Positions 45,838 to 47,939 of a stretch of 47,939 nt of DNA are shown here, piece by piece. Both the position numbers and the translations under genes were made by a program. The DNA comes from a virus. The notes under the pieces are model-generated. The model did not search any database, was not told the origin of the DNA, and worked only from the letters and a program-made list of their open reading frames with translations. Where the stretch lies: IMG/VR virus record IMGVR_UViG_3300037852_000073, positions 1 to 47,939 of that record. The stretch is one strand, 5' to 3'. Position 1 is the stretch's first letter; each line of letters starts with the position of its first letter.

Positions 45838-47939
45838 GTGAGGCGCTTGTAGAAGCTCCAACGGCAGCCGCGCCAGAAACCGCCTCTGCCGCGCCGCTGA
45901 TGGCGTCCGCTCCCGACGTGGGGTCATTCAGCGCGGACGCAGCCAGCGCGCCGGACGTGCAGCCAGCGGGCGAAATTGACCCCTTGCAGCAGGCCATCTA
46001 TGACAACACCAAGAACCTACCCAGCCCAGACGCCATTGTGGAGCATGGGCAGCAGGTTGGAGCACCCCCTGAAGAGACGGCCATGGCTCTCCAGCGGCTC
46101 AAGGCAAGCTCTGCCGATGCCATGCAGAAGGTTGCGGAGGACAATCCGGACCTGACCGACCGCGCCTATGCCCAGCGGGATTCCATTGACCAGGAGATCA
46201 ACAAACGGATCGCCGACCAGAGACAGCAGGCAACCGCCCAATGGGCACAGGACAATTTTCAGACAAAGGATGATTTCCAAAACTTTGCGAACCAGTATGA
46301 TGCCAGCCCGCAGGCTGCCGCACAGCAGAACCCGCAGGCATATGCGGGCATCAGCCGCATCCTGAAGCATCCCGCCTTCCAGGAGCATCGCGCGGGACCA
46401 GCCCACCGCCTCACATCGCCGGAAGGCAATGACTATGGGATCGCCAAGGCATACCCGGATATGCGCGGTGGCTACGATGTCCATGTGATGCTGAGCAACG
46501 GGGCTGGGAGCGGCCATTTCAAGGTCAAGGGCGGGGCGACCAAGAAGGAAGCCTATGACGCCTTCGTGGGCTCTCCCATTGGCAAGAAGGCAGGCGAATC
46601 CCATTTCTGGAGCGGCGCGGCGGCATCTGGCGGCAAGGCAATCTCGGACATCGGCGCGGCGGTGCTGGACAAGCTCTCGGCCATTCCCGGCCTTGGACAG
46701 CTTCATGACGCCTCCACTTCCCTGCGCCAGTACGGGCGTCAGGAATACGAGATGGCGGACAAGACCACCACGCCGACCTTGCTTGGGGATGCCGAGCGCA
46801 ATGCGGAGGACGTGGCGGGCAAGCTGCCCATTTGGGCGGTGATGCGGCAGGCGGGTCTCCCGACCGAAATGTTTGCGTCCGCAGAGGCGCGCGGAAAGAA
46901 CATGGCCGATGACCTGATGGACCAGGCATGGAACGAGCCGGACGCAGCCAAGTCCAAAAAGCTCAAGGAGCAGGCCGAACAGGTGCGGGACTATGCATGG
47001 CTTTACGGTGCGGCCAGCGCGGTCACGGCCATCGTGGCAGGAAAGCTGGCGTCCATGCCGGTCAAGGCGGTGGTGAAGCTGCTCCCTGAAGCGGCACAAA
47101 AAGCGTTCGCGGAAAAGATCGCCTCGTTGCCCGGCGCGGCGGCCGCTGAAACAGCGAACATCACGGCCATTGAAGCCATGCAGGGCCAAGTTGTTGACCC
47201 GGCTTTCGGCTATGAGCGCGCCCCCCTCTCCAACCTGATCAACCCCGGCAACCTGCTTTTCGGCGCGGTGTTCGGCGGCAAACGCTGGCACAGCGGCAAA
47301 GAGGCGCGGGCGCGCATGGAGGAGATCAAGAAGACTGCGGATGACGTGCGGGAAGGCAAGATCAATTCCGCGGGGCAGATTCTGGAGGCCATCCATGGGA
47401 AGGCTGAGGACACGGAACCGGCGGCGGTGAAGGATGAGGCGGCACAGGTGGAAGAGTCCATCAAGGCATCAGAGGCGGAACGCGCCGAGATCGACAAATG
47501 GGCCAAGCAACGGGAGGAAAGCTGGACGCCCGCACCGAACCCTGTCAATGAAGCCCATGCCAGCGGCACGGAAAGCGGATTGACTGATACCGGCTCACCG
47601 GAAGGCGATTTGCTGAACGACTTCGGCATTCCCAGGCCTGTCACGCCACCGAAAGCCCCGCCCTCCCGCCAGCCGATTCTCGCCAATGCCCCGATGACAG
47701 GAGACACCGTGGCCTACAATGGCTATGTGGGAACGCTGGTCATGGACGGCCCGCGCCTGGAGGTTCACACGGATGACGGGAAGATCGTGGAAGTGGAGGA
47801 CAATGACCCTCGCCTGCTTAAGAAGGTGGAATCCACCGTTCCATTTGGAACCTATGCCTATGCCGGAAAAAGCGGCTGGCGTTTTCTGAAGCCAAATGTC
47901 ACCAATAAGGGACGGCTCAATTCCGTGACGCTGGTTCAT
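45834..47939 (+). CDS. Giant internal-virion/ejection-type protein, N-terminal part (continues at 1-3154)
   Basis: ATG 45834 overlaps the previous stop. The frame is open to the end of the window and continues at base 1 (47813 = 1). Residues 1-45 are Ala/Pro-rich (EAPTAAAPETASAAPLMASA). Then come helices (AQRDSIDQEINKRIADQRQQ), and near residues 386-405 a hydrophobic segment (YGAASAVTAIVAGKLASM) that could enter a membrane during DNA delivery. A second hydrophobic stretch follows (LINPGNLLFGAVFGG). The joined product is 1710 aa. The role is inferred from size, operon end and large polyvalent-like C-terminus. Confidence 0.75.
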   Translation, partial: MSEALVEAPTAAAPETASAAPLMASAPDVGSFSADAASAPDVQPAGEIDPLQQAIYDNTKNLPSPDAIVEHGQQVGAPPEETAMALQRLKASSADAMQKVAEDNPDLTDRAYAQRDSIDQEINKRIADQRQQATAQWAQDNFQTKDDFQNFANQYDASPQAAAQQNPQAYAGISRILKHPAFQEHRAGPAHRLTSPEGNDYGIAKAYPDMRGGYDVHVMLSNGAGSGHFKVKGGATKKEAYDAFVGSPIGKKAGESHFWSGAAASGGKAISDIGAAVLDKLSAIPGLGQLHDASTSLRQYGRQEYEMADKTTTPTLLGDAERNAEDVAGKLPIWAVMRQAGLPTEMFASAEARGKNMADDLMDQAWNEPDAAKSKKLKEQAEQVRDYAWLYGAASAVTAIVAGKLASMPVKAVVKLLPEAAQKAFAEKIASLPGAAAAETANITAIEAMQGQVVDPAFGYERAPLSNLINPGNLLFGAVFGGKRWHSGKEARARMEEIKKTADDVREGKINSAGQILEAIHGKAEDTEPAAVKDEAAQVEESIKASEAERAEIDKWAKQREESWTPAPNPVNEAHASGTESGLTDTGSPEGDLLNDFGIPRPVTPPKAPPSRQPILANAPMTGDTVAYNGYVGTLVMDGPRLEVHTDDGKIVEVEDNDPRLLKKVESTVPFGTYAYAGKSGWRFLKPNVTNKGRLNSVTLVH
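47813..47939. repeat. 127-bp terminal direct repeat, right copy
   Basis: It is identical to bases 1-127. Remove one copy to make the 47,812-bp circle. Gene counts and coordinates on either side agree when joined. Confidence 0.95.

Noticed and set aside
46017-47396. Leftward 459-codon frame opposite the giant gene
   Set aside because: Antisense shadow. No motif, and it conflicts with the continuous 1710-aa frame.
1-47939. Search for integrase, tRNA genes, CRISPR arrays and insertion sequences
   Set aside because: No recombinase motif, cloverleaf-like T-arm, regular spaced repeat or transposase was seen by eye. Subtle tRNA genes would need a dedicated scan.

Overview
The window is a complete genome of a tailed double-stranded DNA phage (Caudoviricetes). 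The first 127 bases are repeated exactly at the end (1-127 = 47813-47939). This is the usual sign of a circular assembly cut at an arbitrary point, so the non-redundant genome is 47,812 bp. The largest gene runs across the cut. The DNA is GC-rich by eye, apart from AT-richer islands around two HNH endonuclease genes. Nothing identifies the host. The virion is probably podovirus-like: there is a terminase, portal, scaffold-like protein and capsid protein, and two very long proteins (731 and 1710 aa) that look like internal-virion/ejection proteins. I see no tape measure, tail tube, sheath or baseplate gene. No integrase, tRNA or CRISPR array was seen.

The left part (3033-18525) is read leftward and holds early genes in three blocks, each behind a recognisable sigma70-type promoter. 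Block A (17435 to 13957) holds about fifteen small accessory proteins. Block B (13902 to 9032) starts with a ribbon-helix-helix regulator and carries recombination genes: a Sak4-like ATPase, a PD-(D/E)XK exonuclease, RusA, and a DNA methyltransferase. Block C (8954 to 3033) starts with an XRE regulator and carries replication genes (DUF1376 initiator/loader, DnaB helicase) followed by accessory proteins. Nearly all genes in a block are coupled by ATGA or TGATG overlaps. A regulatory region (17436-19556) holds a leftward DNA-binding gene that may be the small terminase and seems frameshifted upstream, two orphan leftward genes, and inverted repeats.

The right part (19557 to the end, wrapping to 3154) is read rightward: a winged-helix regulator, TerL, a glycan-enzyme cassette (a GT9-like/beta-propeller fusion, a SAM methyltransferase-like protein, two GT2-like proteins), portal, scaffold, capsid, fibre-like proteins, a block of lipoproteins and small membrane proteins that is probably the lysis module, tail/adaptor proteins, a collagen-like protein, a Maf/DUF115-like protein and the two giant ejection proteins.

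Three observations stand out. (1) An HNH homing-type endonuclease module sits at the end of the GT9-like gene, and a diverged second copy of that gene's last 18 codons lies just beyond the module. This looks like a tail swap. (2) Four promoters place the start codon 5-10 nt after the -10 box, so three regulators and one endonuclease are probably made from leaderless or nearly leaderless mRNA. Operator-like repeats lie inside three of these promoters. (3) The glycan cassette is embedded between terminase and portal and is translationally coupled to the late genes.
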